A program made the translations under genes and the position numbers. DNA of 64,000 nucleotides, from positions 434,001-498,000 of the forward strand of contig CAXXJK010000005.1 in the NCBI GenBank assembly GCA_963665595.2, in the 5' to 3' direction. A model generated the notes under the pieces. It saw only the letters and a list, made by a program, of their open reading frames with translations. It searched no databases and was not told the origin of the DNA. This document shows, one piece after another, positions 33,464 through 41,824 of this stretch. How positions within the stretch are numbered: position 1 is the first letter of the stretch; each line of letters opens with the position of its first letter. This stretch comes from G963665595 sp963665595 (lineage in GTDB: Bacteria; Actinomycetota; Coriobacteriia; Coriobacteriales; CADBOM01).

Positions 33464-34501
33464 ATGCAAGATATTGAAGCTATAGATCTTTTTTGCGGCA
33501 TCGGAGGCTTGACTTGCGGCCTCCGTCAGGCTGGAATAAAAGTGATCGCAGGTCTTGATAACGATGAGTCGTGTAGCTATGCGTATATGCAAAACAATAG
33601 TGCAAAATTTATTCAGGCAGATGTTTCTGATTATGATTTCTCAAAGTTAAACTCATTGTTTTCTGAAAACTCTGTACGACTTCTAGTGGGTTGTGCTCCT
33701 TGCCAACCTTTTTCATCGCATTCCTTTAAAGCTAAGAATCGAGAAAAGGATAGCCGGTGGGATTTGATTCAATATTTCGTTGAGGCGGTCAAGGCTATTC
33801 AGCCAGCAATAGTTTCGATGGAAAACGTTCGTGGCTTAACAAAGACAGATGTATTTTCTAAATTCACAAAAGATTTAGAAAACATGGGGTATGACCTTGA
33901 TTATCGTGTTGTCTATTGCCCAGACTATGGCATACCTCAAAGTCGAAGCCGATTGGTTTTAATCGGATCTCGAATCGGGAAAATCAATATTCCCACAGCG
34001 ATATTTACTCCTGACTCATACAGAACAGTAGAAGATGTTATTAAAGATCTGCCTTCTGTAGCAGCTGGAAAGACCGACAAAGACGACCCCATGCATAAAG
34101 CAAAGAATTTATCAGCATTAAACATGAACCGTATTCGTAATTCAGTTCCTAAAGGCAGCTGGAAAGATTGGCCGGAGTCGTTGCTCCCAAATTGCTATAA
34201 GAAAGAAAGCGGTGCAACTTATACCTCGGTTTATGGGAGGATGTCTTGGAATGATGTCTCGCCAACCATAACGACACAATTTCCGAATTATGGATCCGGG
34301 CGTTTTGGCCATCCTGAGCAAGACCGCGCCCTGACCTTGAGAGAGGGCGCTTTATTACAAACATTTCCCGATGATTACGATTTTGGAGAACCAGTATCTT
34401 TTACAACACTGGGGAGACAAATTGGCAATGCCGTACCTCCCAAACTTGGAGAAATGATTGGAAAAGTCGTTAAGGAGTATGTCAATGACTACACAAAATG
34501 A
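33464..34501 (+). CDS. C5-cytosine DNA methyltransferase
   Basis: 345 residues from ATG 33464; a GTG at 33446 is in frame but lies inside the promoter. All main motifs are present: I DLFCGIGGLTCGL, IV GCAPCQPFSSH with the catalytic Cys near residue 79, VI VSMENVRG, VIII QSRSRLVLIGSR, and IX/X LREGALLQTFPDDY with QIGNAVPPKLGEM. The enzyme methylates cytosine C5 in a specific DNA sequence; the target cannot be deduced. It overlaps the GHKL ATPase gene by 17 bases, implying a functional pair. No cognate nuclease gene is recognised. Confidence 0.95.
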   Translation: MQDIEAIDLFCGIGGLTCGLRQAGIKVIAGLDNDESCSYAYMQNNSAKFIQADVSDYDFSKLNSLFSENSVRLLVGCAPCQPFSSHSFKAKNREKDSRWDLIQYFVEAVKAIQPAIVSMENVRGLTKTDVFSKFTKDLENMGYDLDYRVVYCPDYGIPQSRSRLVLIGSRIGKINIPTAIFTPDSYRTVEDVIKDLPSVAAGKTDKDDPMHKAKNLSALNMNRIRNSVPKGSWKDWPESLLPNCYKKESGATYTSVYGRMSWNDVSPTITTQFPNYGSGRFGHPEQDRALTLREGALLQTFPDDYDFGEPVSFTTLGRQIGNAVPPKLGEMIGKVVKEYVNDYTK

Positions 34502-36197
34502 AGAATCATTTGTTTTTGATATTTCCTTAAGCGTTCTAAATCATCTCGGCAGAAATCTCTACCGCAACTTTGTGACAGTCTTGGGAGAGGCCATCTCTAA
34601 CGCCTGGGACGCGGAAGCAAAAAACGTTTGGATATATGTCAATCGAGAATCTTCTACTTTTGTTATTGCAGATGATGGCATAGGCATGACAAGAGAGGAC
34701 TTTCAGGGAAAGTTTCTTAGAATAGGCTATTCCAAGCGTCAAGGGGGGCACAACAAAAGTTTAAACTTGGGTCGTCCATTTATTGGTCAAAAGGGTATTG
34801 GCAAGCTCGCTTTACTTTCGTGTGCTCAAAAGATATACATTGCCAGCAAAACAGAAACCGCTGAGTTTATTGGCGGATCAATTGATAACTCCGAACTTGA
34901 TGAAGCTATCAAAGACGATGTTTCTGCGAGTAAATATCCACTTGGTAATCCTGATATGGATCTTTTATCTGATTACACAAAGGATATAAAACATGGTACA
35001 GTGCTTTATTTTTCAGAACTAAATAATGGTGTTTACAACACTCTTGATTACTTGCGTCAAGCTATCGCGCTCTATTTCCGTTTTTCTCTATTTGATCCTG
35101 ATTTTAAAATCTTTTTTAATAATGAGCAAATTACGGTTAACGATCTTGATAAGTTGACTGGCACGACCGAGTTTTTATGGACAATCAATCAATTAGAGGA
35201 TCCTCTAATTGAAAAACTTCAAAAATCAGTACTTGAGCAAGATGATCGCGTTGTGGAAGGTGCAGATATCAAGGGCTTTATTGCTTCAGTAAAACTTCCT
35301 CGTAATCTCAAGGTTTTTGGTACTAATGAAAAAGCTGGGGTTGACTTATTTGTTAACGGTCGTCTGCGAGAACGCGATATTCTAAAACATAACCCAACGG
35401 CACGTATCCCAGAAAGTTATATATACGGCCAAATACATTTAAATTCCCTTGATGAAGGGAGCGATGATATAGATCGATTTGTGAGCAGCCGCGAGGGAGT
35501 GGTTGCTGACGATCCCATATTTCGAAAAGCACTCACAACAATTAATGATTTGCTTACGAAAAAAGGCGGAATCTTTGACCAGTGGGATGAGTGGCGTTTA
35601 AAACACAAAAAAGAAGGAGATTCGGACAACACTCGTAAAAATAAGAAACAACGAGCATCCACAACCCTATTCAATGAGGTCGTGGATGACTATGCAGAGC
35701 TAGAAGGAGTTGCGCCAAGTGGAGATAGCGCGGAGCAACTTCCCACGGGATCTGATGTCGTTAAAAGCTGGGCGGACGCCTTCGCCGAGGATGCAGCTTT
35801 TAATTTTCAGTCATATGCAGAGTGCTTTGTCGCTGAAAATCTCATTCGTGAGTTTATTAGCCACACTGGTACAACGTTGTCTCAGAAGGCACAGGAGGCT
35901 ATTAAGAGTTTTAAAGAGAAGGAGACGAACAATAAACGAACCGGTAACGTCAATATAGACATCAGGTTAAACAATCAAGACACAAGTTACCTAGACATGA
36001 GCGGGTTAGCTAACCTAGTTGACAAGGGCGGCGAGGTGTATCGATTATCTCAAGACGCAAAAACTTACAAGCCATTGCGCGATGCTCTGATGCATACCGC
36101 TAGGCTTACGGATGCGGCAAAAGTTAGAATCACAAGCGTTTACGACAATATGAAGGGAAGACTGAAGACGATGCTCCAAGACGATTCTAATGTTTAA
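34485..36197 (+). CDS. GHKL (MutL/Hsp90/MORC-like) ATPase with C-terminal HEPN-like region
   Basis: 570 residues from ATG 34485 (AAGGAG eight bases upstream, inside the methyltransferase 3' end). The ATP-binding Bergerat fold is clear: EAISNAWDAEA near residue 35, ADDGIGM near 62, IGQKGIGKLALLS near 100. A transducer-like middle region (GVDLFVNGRLRERDIL, DRFVSSREGVV) follows. The C-terminal 150 residues contain two RX4H patterns, LIREFISH (about 453) and LRDALMH (about 530), as in HEPN ribonuclease-type domains. MORC-like ATPases with Dcm-type methyltransferases are known from restriction-related systems; this one has no separate nuclease gene. Confidence 0.85.
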   Translation: MTTQNEESFVFDISLSVLNHLGRNLYRNFVTVLGEAISNAWDAEAKNVWIYVNRESSTFVIADDGIGMTREDFQGKFLRIGYSKRQGGHNKSLNLGRPFIGQKGIGKLALLSCAQKIYIASKTETAEFIGGSIDNSELDEAIKDDVSASKYPLGNPDMDLLSDYTKDIKHGTVLYFSELNNGVYNTLDYLRQAIALYFRFSLFDPDFKIFFNNEQITVNDLDKLTGTTEFLWTINQLEDPLIEKLQKSVLEQDDRVVEGADIKGFIASVKLPRNLKVFGTNEKAGVDLFVNGRLRERDILKHNPTARIPESYIYGQIHLNSLDEGSDDIDRFVSSREGVVADDPIFRKALTTINDLLTKKGGIFDQWDEWRLKHKKEGDSDNTRKNKKQRASTTLFNEVVDDYAELEGVAPSGDSAEQLPTGSDVVKSWADAFAEDAAFNFQSYAECFVAENLIREFISHTGTTLSQKAQEAIKSFKEKETNNKRTGNVNIDIRLNNQDTSYLDMSGLANLVDKGGEVYRLSQDAKTYKPLRDALMHTARLTDAAKVRITSVYDNMKGRLKTMLQDDSNV

Positions 36198-36217
36198 CGT
36201 GGATTAAAGTTTTAGTT

Positions 36218-36757
36218 TTAAGAACTCTTTTTATGTGGGTCACGTAATTTGACACCTTCCCGTTTCAATATCTTCCAGATGACTGATGGATTAAGATTTA
36301 GAACCTTGCCTGACTTCGCGCATGAATAACCAGCTCTGTAGAGTCCTATTGCTTGCTCTACCTGCTCATCGCTAGGAGGCTGCCGTCTCATTTTGACTCC
36401 ACTAGTCTTCAGATGGTTACTCACTGTCTCACGATTACAGCTGAACATGTTAGCCAACTCATATACGGTCTTTCCGGATAAGTAGGCTTTTATCAGCTTC
36501 TGTATCTCTTGTTCGTTGAGTCGTTTCTGATATTGCTTGATTTCTGTTATAGTAGATGGATAGGGTTCTGTGAAAGATAAGTAGTCTGCTTTTTCGTTCC
36601 CCGTATCATCTGCTGGAATCTGCTTAGTCATTACACGCGTTTTGTACTTGTACAGTGTTGCGAAATACTTTGACTCCAGCTCAGATAGTGCCACCAAAAG
36701 TCTCTTATTCAAACCATGTGCCGAAAAAAACGTGGTTTGAGGCATAGATTTGAACAA
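36218..36757 (-). CDS. HTH protein, C-terminal extension of the recombinase in the excised form
   Basis: 179 codons as an integrated frame. The first 22 (MFKSMPQTTFFSAHGLNKRL and two more) come from the 106-bp repeat and equal the recombinase tail. After it come two helix-turn-helix units: LIKAYLSGKTVYELANMFSCN with RETVSNHLKTSGVKMRR, and QAIGLYRAGYSCAKSGKVLN with PSVIWKILKREGVKL. No ribosome site precedes Met1 or the internal Met at 36631, suggesting that it is naturally translated as part of a recombinase fusion. DNA binding at the attachment site is the likely role. Confidence 0.75.
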   Translation of the reverse strand: MFKSMPQTTFFSAHGLNKRLLVALSELESKYFATLYKYKTRVMTKQIPADDTGNEKADYLSFTEPYPSTITEIKQYQKRLNEQEIQKLIKAYLSGKTVYELANMFSCNRETVSNHLKTSGVKMRRQPPSDEQVEQAIGLYRAGYSCAKSGKVLNLNPSVIWKILKREGVKLRDPHKKSS

Positions 36758-36796
36758 ACTATCGGGAGATCCGTCAGAGATGGCGGATTTTTCAGT
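36691..36796. repeat. Right direct repeat (attR side), 106 bp
   Basis: Second copy of 18870-18975. On the minus strand it is in the same reading phase as the left copy and opens into the HTH gene at 36218. Chromosomal sequence resumes after 36796. Confidence 0.92.
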
Positions 36797-37062
36797 ATTT
36801 GAGATGTAGGCCCCACAAGAGGCGCAAACGAGTAGTTCAATTCAGTGTTTCTCAGCATCATCTCTCAAATAAATAGCATTGTCTTGTCAAATAAAGAGAA
36901 CTATCATGCTTGCTAATTTGATTGTGAGATAGAATGATTACAAACATTATGAAGCGGGACTTCTGCTGGTCCTGTAAGAAAAGAGTTATTGCTTCTGTGG
37001 TAGTTCGGTGTGCCGAATCTCTGGGGGATATGAAACAATAAGACTTGCGGGAAGGAATTAAC

Positions 37063-37239
37063 GTGGACAAGAAATCGCAAGATAGATCGTTAGACGTATT
37101 GATACAGGGAAGAAAAAAACCGAAGAAGTATCTCAGCAAAGGTCAGACAATAGGAGTAGTCGCAGGGTCTTTTGCTGCGGGAGTATTACTTTCGGGTCTT
37201 GCCGTTTTTACCATCGGTTACAAAGCGGGAAAAAAATAG
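37063..37239 (+). CDS. Small membrane-anchored protein
   Basis: 58 residues from GTG 37063, preceded by GGGAAGGA. A basic N-terminus (DKKSQDRSLDVLIQGRKKPKK) leads to one glycine-rich helix (TIGVVAGSFAAGVLLSGLAV) and a short basic tail. No family recognised. First gene after the integrative element. Confidence 0.55.
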   Translation: MDKKSQDRSLDVLIQGRKKPKKYLSKGQTIGVVAGSFAAGVLLSGLAVFTIGYKAGKK

Positions 37240-37577
37240 CGCAACAGAATTCATGCTGTCGCCACCTGCGTAGCAAACGACGGGGCGAGATAGTTGTTGT
37301 CCGATGAGCGTGATTCTTGTGCTGACGTATATGCGCATCGTTCTTCACTATACGATAGTGTGCGCTACAGCCCATATATTAATAAGAAGTTTCTCGCAAA
37401 TCCAGAAAATCATATAGTACTTGGTAAGCTGTTAACCAAAAATTGTCTCTCTCAATTTGGATAATGTTCTACTTTGGGGTAACATTATGTATTACTTTAA
37501 AACGGCAGTTTATCAGCAGAAATAAGGAAATTCTTAGAAGAATTTCCTTATTTTCGTCAGCGAGAGGTATCCGATTT
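37240..37577 (+). promoter_or_regulatory. Leader region with two strong hairpins
   Basis: 338 bases without a gene. ATAATGTT pairs with AACATTAT at 37461-37488 (12-base loop). A perfect 34-bp palindrome at 37520-37553 (AATAAGGAAATTCTT arm) is followed by TTTTCG. The second hairpin ends 24 bases before the probable start at 37578, so it may be an attenuator, an operator, or a terminator for upstream transcription. Confidence 0.5.
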
Positions 37578-38699
37578 ATGGCAAGAGACTTTAGTAACCC
37601 CAAAAAGCTTGGTTTCATGCGAGTGATTCAGGTTCTTTTTGCAATCAATATTATTATGTCCCTGTTGGCTCTGTCTTTTTATATAAAAGGGGACGATGCA
37701 CTCGATTTTTCGGATTACCTGAGCCTGACTAATCTTATTTTTGATGGTATTGGATTTTGGTTTATCTGGGAGAGAAAAAAGATCACGCGGGTATTTGTTA
37801 TCTCTTTCTGTCTATTCAATATTATCGTAGGCATTATTTTCAATTTGGCAACAGGTTCTTTTGCACTGATCGATCAGATGTTTGCTTCTTTTTCTGATTT
37901 AGTTTTAATCATCTATTTTCTTACTTCGCGTCGAGCCAAGGCAGTGCTCATTCAGCCATTTTCAGTTGAGAGAGAGCAAGAACGGCTTGATGGCGATGCG
38001 GGATACTATCAACCAAGAAAGTGGTCGTTTTGGCGTAACATTGTCATATATTTCTGCGTGTTCAGTGTGGTTGGACACTGGATGGAGGCGGGATATTGTA
38101 CTCTTATCCGTTTTGGGCTCATTCCGGGCACCTATGACCCAAATTCTCAAATATGGAGCGACTGGTTTTATCCGTTCCTGGTGTACGGATTCGGCGCTGT
38201 GGCATGCATTCTCTTATTGTTTCCCATTAAGAATTTTCTTCAGAAAAAGATTAATAACCTCGTGGTGGCGCTACTCCTCAGCTTCGTGGTCAACGCACTC
38301 GTCTGTACGCTCATCGAATTGGCTATGGGTTTGATGCTCAACCAACCACTCTCAGACGGCACGCTGCCATTATGGGATTATCGTGACATGTTCTGCAATT
38401 TCATGGGTCAAGTTTGCTTGCAAAATGCCGTTGCTTTCGGTTTGGTAGCAACGCTTATGACGTGGGTCATCTATCCGTTTTTTGAAAAGCTTTTGCAAAA
38501 AGTTCCTAATGAAATTATGAATATCGCGTTTATTGTTGTCTCTATTCTTTTTGGTATTCTGTTCTTCTTCTATTGTATCAATATATTGATTCCCAACGAT
38601 GCTGCCGACGACAGTCCGAATAACTCTCCTTCTGAGTCGGGGATGCTCGTCGAGGAGCAAAATGAGAGTTTTCGTGCACTACATGATGCGTGGCGCTAA
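37578..38699 (+). CDS. CmpB-type putative ABC-transporter membrane protein (long form)
   Basis: About 373 residues from ATG 37578 (GAGAGG upstream); a longer frame from 37443 would run through the palindrome. The N-terminal half has four to five helices (IQVLFAINIIMSLLALSFYI onward). The C-terminal half is the ABC_trans_CmpB domain: WSFWRNIVIYFCVFSVVGHWME, DWFYPFLVYGFGAV, ELAMGLMLNQPL and PLWDYRDMFCNFMGQVCLQN. The family is named as a transporter but its function is unproven. It overlaps the next paralogous gene. Confidence 0.82.
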   Translation: MARDFSNPKKLGFMRVIQVLFAINIIMSLLALSFYIKGDDALDFSDYLSLTNLIFDGIGFWFIWERKKITRVFVISFCLFNIIVGIIFNLATGSFALIDQMFASFSDLVLIIYFLTSRRAKAVLIQPFSVEREQERLDGDAGYYQPRKWSFWRNIVIYFCVFSVVGHWMEAGYCTLIRFGLIPGTYDPNSQIWSDWFYPFLVYGFGAVACILLLFPIKNFLQKKINNLVVALLLSFVVNALVCTLIELAMGLMLNQPLSDGTLPLWDYRDMFCNFMGQVCLQNAVAFGLVATLMTWVIYPFFEKLLQKVPNEIMNIAFIVVSILFGILFFFYCINILIPNDAADDSPNNSPSESGMLVEEQNESFRALHDAWR

Positions 38700-39307
38700 C
38701 GCCGATGCCACTTCTTTCCCGGCAGGATGAACTCGGCGAATACAAACCAAAGGCGTGGCAGTTTTGGCGCAATATAATGGTCTATTTTTGCGTCTTTAGC
38801 GTGCTCGGACATTGGCTTGAAATTGTCTACTGCACGTTCATGCGACTATTCGGTATCTATGATCCAGACTCACTAGTCTGGAGTGACCCTTGGTATCCGT
38901 TTCTCGTGTATGGTATCGGGGCTATCCTCTGTGCTGTTGCCTTGATTCCGCTTAAAGAAAAGCTTATATATCATCGTAAGACTGTGTGGGGCGCGGGGAT
39001 TCAGTTTTTCATCATCACGGTGATCATCTGTATGCTTATGGAGTTGGCTATGGGTTTTATGCTTAATCAGCCAAACGCCGCAGGCGAATATCCCCTTTGG
39101 GATAATTCAGAACTGCCGCTCAATATTCTTGGTCAGGCATGGCTCGTAAACGACATCGTGTTAGGGGGAGCCGCCACAGTCTATACATGGCTCCTGTATC
39201 CGCTGTGTGATAAAGCGTTGGCAAAAATTCCCTCACCTCTTATGAATGTCTTCTCAGCGGTAATCATCGTGGGATTTATCGTTCTTTGCACGTTCAAGTT
39301 TGTATGA
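38690..39307 (+). CDS. CmpB-type putative ABC-transporter membrane protein (short form)
   Basis: 205 residues from GTG 38690, or 200 from ATG 38705; both touch the end of the previous gene. Nearly the same domain as the C-terminal half of the neighbour: FWRNIMVYFCVFSVLGHWLE, DPWYPFLVYGIGAI, ELAMGFMLNQPNAAG and PLWDNSELPLNILGQAW. About five membrane helices. The tandem pair looks like an ancient duplication, one copy carrying an extra N-terminal module. Confidence 0.82.
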   Translation: MALTPMPLLSRQDELGEYKPKAWQFWRNIMVYFCVFSVLGHWLEIVYCTFMRLFGIYDPDSLVWSDPWYPFLVYGIGAILCAVALIPLKEKLIYHRKTVWGAGIQFFIITVIICMLMELAMGFMLNQPNAAGEYPLWDNSELPLNILGQAWLVNDIVLGGAATVYTWLLYPLCDKALAKIPSPLMNVFSAVIIVGFIVLCTFKFV

Positions 39308-39363
39308 ACAGTTGCTCGAATGGGGCAAGACTTTTATCAAGCGTGAAAATACGTTGTGTTTAC

Positions 39364-39391
39364 TTGACATCATACGGGTACATACTACAAT
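39364..39391 (+). promoter_or_regulatory. htpG promoter
   Basis: TTGACA, 16 bases, TACAAT. Near-consensus sigma-70 type promoter directly ahead of the CIRCE element. Confidence 0.75.
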
Positions 39392-39396
39392 TTCCG

Positions 39397-39423
39397 TTAG
39401 CACTCGAAGGTCGAGAGTGCTAG
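39397..39423 (+). promoter_or_regulatory. CIRCE element (HrcA operator)
   Basis: TTAGCACTC, a nine-base spacer, GAGTGCTAG: one base from the consensus TTAGCACTC-N9-GAGTGCTAA. It lies just after the -10 box, where HrcA binding blocks transcription, so htpG should be heat-induced through HrcA. Confidence 0.92.
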
Positions 39424-39512
39424 CACGCGTTTTTGAGACTATGTGCCTATGCGGATCTGAACGTAATCATGTCGCTCTCGACTGTCTGGTAACCGATGGA
39501 AAGGTGAAGTAT

Positions 39513-41420
39513 ATGCGTAAGTTCAAAACAGAGAGTAAAAAGCTTCTCAACTTGATGGTCAACTCGATCTATACCAATCAAGAGATATTTCTTCGTGAAC
39601 TTATCTCTAATGCATCAGATGCAATTGACAAGCTTTATTTTAAGAGCTTGACGGACTCCAGTGTCAGAGTGAGTAAAGAAGACTTGGCTATTCAGATTTC
39701 TTTTGATCATGATGCTCGCACTATTACGATATCTGACAATGGCATCGGCATGACTGGTGAAGAGCTTGAGAAAAATCTTGGCACGATTGCGCACTCCGGA
39801 AGCCAGGAGTTCAAGACAGAAAATGCTGATAAACAAGGCGAAGAAGTCGACATCATTGGGCAGTTCGGTGTTGGCTTTTATTCGTCGTTCATGGTCGCCT
39901 CAAATGTTGAGGTCATCTCTCGAGCATACGGTGCGGATGAGGCAAACAAATGGGAGAGTGATGGAATCGAAGGTTATATCATCAGTTCTGCTGAGCGTCC
40001 AACTCATGGCACGACTATCACGCTCACCCTTAAAGAGAGCACAGCAGAAAATGACTATGACGCATACCTTTCTGAGTATGGTATCAAGAATCTTGTCAAG
40101 CGTTATAGCAACTATGTGCGCTACCCTATTCAGATGGAGTGCCAACATTCACGGGCGTTACCAAAACCCGAGGATGTGGGCGAGGATTATAAGACTGAGT
40201 ACGAAGATTACGTCACCCTCGACACCATCAATTCAATGATACCCATTTGGAAACGCAAAAAATCTGAAGTGGATCAAGACGAGTACAACGAATTCTATAA
40301 GTCCAACTTTCATGACTTTACCGAGCCGGTCCGCACTATCTCGATTCATGCCGAAGGTGCTCTCTCCTATGATGCACTTATGTTTATCCCCGGCCATGCT
40401 CCGCATGATCTCTATTCGCGTACATTCAAAAAGGGTTTGGCCCTGTATAGCTCAAACGTTTTGATCATGGATAAATGTGAAGATCTTCTTCCCGATTGTT
40501 TCAATTTTATGCGTGGAGTTGTCGACAGTCAGGATCTCTCACTCAACATCTCGCGTGAGACTTTGCAGCAAAACAGTCAGTTGAAGGCTATCGCGAAGAA
40601 GCTTGAGAAGAAGATCAAGTCTGAACTTGTCGATATGCGTGAGAATGATCGTGAAGGCTATGAAAAGTTCTTCGAGAATTTTGGTACGAGTATCAAATAT
40701 GGGTTATATACCAGTTATGGTGCGCAGAAGGAGCTTCTGGCCGATCTGCTTTTGTTCTATTCTGCAAGAGAACAAAAGATGGTCACGCTTGATGAATATG
40801 TGACATCGTGCGGGACGGCTCAGGAAGCTATTTTCTATGCTGCTGGTGATTCTATCGATCGACTTGCGAAAATGCCCGCTGTCGCTGGAGTGCTCGACCG
40901 TGGCTATGATGTGCTGCTCTGTACTCAAGATGTCGATGAGTTCTGCCTTATGGCGTTGCAGGAATATGACGAGAAGGAACTCAAAAACGTTGCGGGCGGA
41001 GATCTTGGCCTTGAGACCGAAGAAGAGAAAAAGGATTCCGAGGTCGTTCAACAAGATAATGCTGATCTGTTCAGCGCAATGAAGGAAGTCTTAAACGATA
41101 AGGTTGCTAAGGTTACTGTGTCGCTACGCTTGACGGACTCTCCGGTGTGTTTGACCGCCGAAGGACCTATTTCTCTTGAGATGGAGAAGGTACTGAGCGC
41201 CATGCCCGCTGCAGGCGAAGCACCCAAATCTCAACGAGTACTTGAGGTCAATGCGAAACACCCGGTTTTCGAAACGCTGAGACAGGCCCAGGAGGCTGGC
41301 GATGTTGAAAAAGTAAAACTCTATACCAACATTTTATACAACCAAGCGCTTCTGGTTGAAGGCTTACAGATTGATGACCCCGTGGCGTACGCACAGCAGG
41401 TCTGCGAATTGTTAAACTGA
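39513..41420 (+). CDS. htpG: Molecular chaperone HtpG (Hsp90)
   Basis: 635 residues from ATG 39513 (AAAGGTG upstream), typical HtpG length; the open frame back to 39300 is leader. ATP-site motifs: ELISNASDAIDKL, SDNGIGMTGEEL, GTIAHSGSQEF and IGQFGVGFYSSFMV. The middle domain has MIPIWKRKKSEVDQDEYNEFYK and LNISRETLQQNSQL with the catalytic Arg. The C-terminal dimerisation domain is complete. It assists protein folding under stress. Its own promoter carries a CIRCE operator. Confidence 0.97.
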   Translation: MRKFKTESKKLLNLMVNSIYTNQEIFLRELISNASDAIDKLYFKSLTDSSVRVSKEDLAIQISFDHDARTITISDNGIGMTGEELEKNLGTIAHSGSQEFKTENADKQGEEVDIIGQFGVGFYSSFMVASNVEVISRAYGADEANKWESDGIEGYIISSAERPTHGTTITLTLKESTAENDYDAYLSEYGIKNLVKRYSNYVRYPIQMECQHSRALPKPEDVGEDYKTEYEDYVTLDTINSMIPIWKRKKSEVDQDEYNEFYKSNFHDFTEPVRTISIHAEGALSYDALMFIPGHAPHDLYSRTFKKGLALYSSNVLIMDKCEDLLPDCFNFMRGVVDSQDLSLNISRETLQQNSQLKAIAKKLEKKIKSELVDMRENDREGYEKFFENFGTSIKYGLYTSYGAQKELLADLLLFYSAREQKMVTLDEYVTSCGTAQEAIFYAAGDSIDRLAKMPAVAGVLDRGYDVLLCTQDVDEFCLMALQEYDEKELKNVAGGDLGLETEEEKKDSEVVQQDNADLFSAMKEVLNDKVAKVTVSLRLTDSPVCLTAEGPISLEMEKVLSAMPAAGEAPKSQRVLEVNAKHPVFETLRQAQEAGDVEKVKLYTNILYNQALLVEGLQIDDPVAYAQQVCELLN

Positions 41421-41824
41421 TGCTTTGCTTACGATAGTTCTGAAAGTTTCTTATACAATACATTGATTTACATTTAGTTTTCTATTACTTTTTAGCAGGC
41501 TTGCCTTACGGGGTGAGCCTGCCTGCATTATCAGGGGATTTAAGCGTTGGTATAAATACGCCAGCTATGTCTTGACAAGGGAGAGACATATTGTTACTCT
41601 CTGCGTAATTTCTATAGGTAATAATTTAATACCACATTCCTTCAAGTATCCAACATAAGAGTTACCAGCATATATGCAGAATGAGAATAAAGCGGTATAT
41701 TGAAACGAGACGAGGGTATCGGGTCAATGAGGAGGGGGTAATTCGTAGGGGTTTACATGCTATTCTCTGAAGATTAATACATGACTAAGCGTTCTTAAAT
41801 CACATCAACCAGAAGGGATTAAAA
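41421..41824. other. Intergenic region after htpG
   Basis: 404 bases without a supported gene. GCAGGCT (41495-41501) pairs with AGCCTGC (41516-41522), a possible htpG terminator without a T-run. TTGACA at 41572-41577 could serve the DUF4870 gene, but no good -10 box is seen at the right distance. Confidence 0.5.

Larger units (their letters stand above)
18870..36796. mobile_element. Integrative mobilisable/conjugative element at tRNA-Lys
   Basis: About 17.9 kb bounded by identical 106-bp direct repeats, the left one touching tRNA-Lys. The left end carries a large serine recombinase. Transfer functions include a replication-relaxation protein, a VirD4/TraG-like ATPase, a VirB6-like membrane protein, a Tat lipoprotein and small membrane proteins. 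Cargo includes an MT-A70 methyltransferase, an unrecognised actinobacterial protein, and an AT-richer cytosine methyltransferase/GHKL ATPase pair. No VirB4 ATPase was recognised, so self-transfer is doubtful and mobilisation by another system is more likely. Confidence 0.85.

Noticed and set aside
33296..33592. 98-codon minus frame over the methyltransferase promoter
   Set aside because: It overlaps the start of the clearly coding methyltransferase and lacks a ribosome site.
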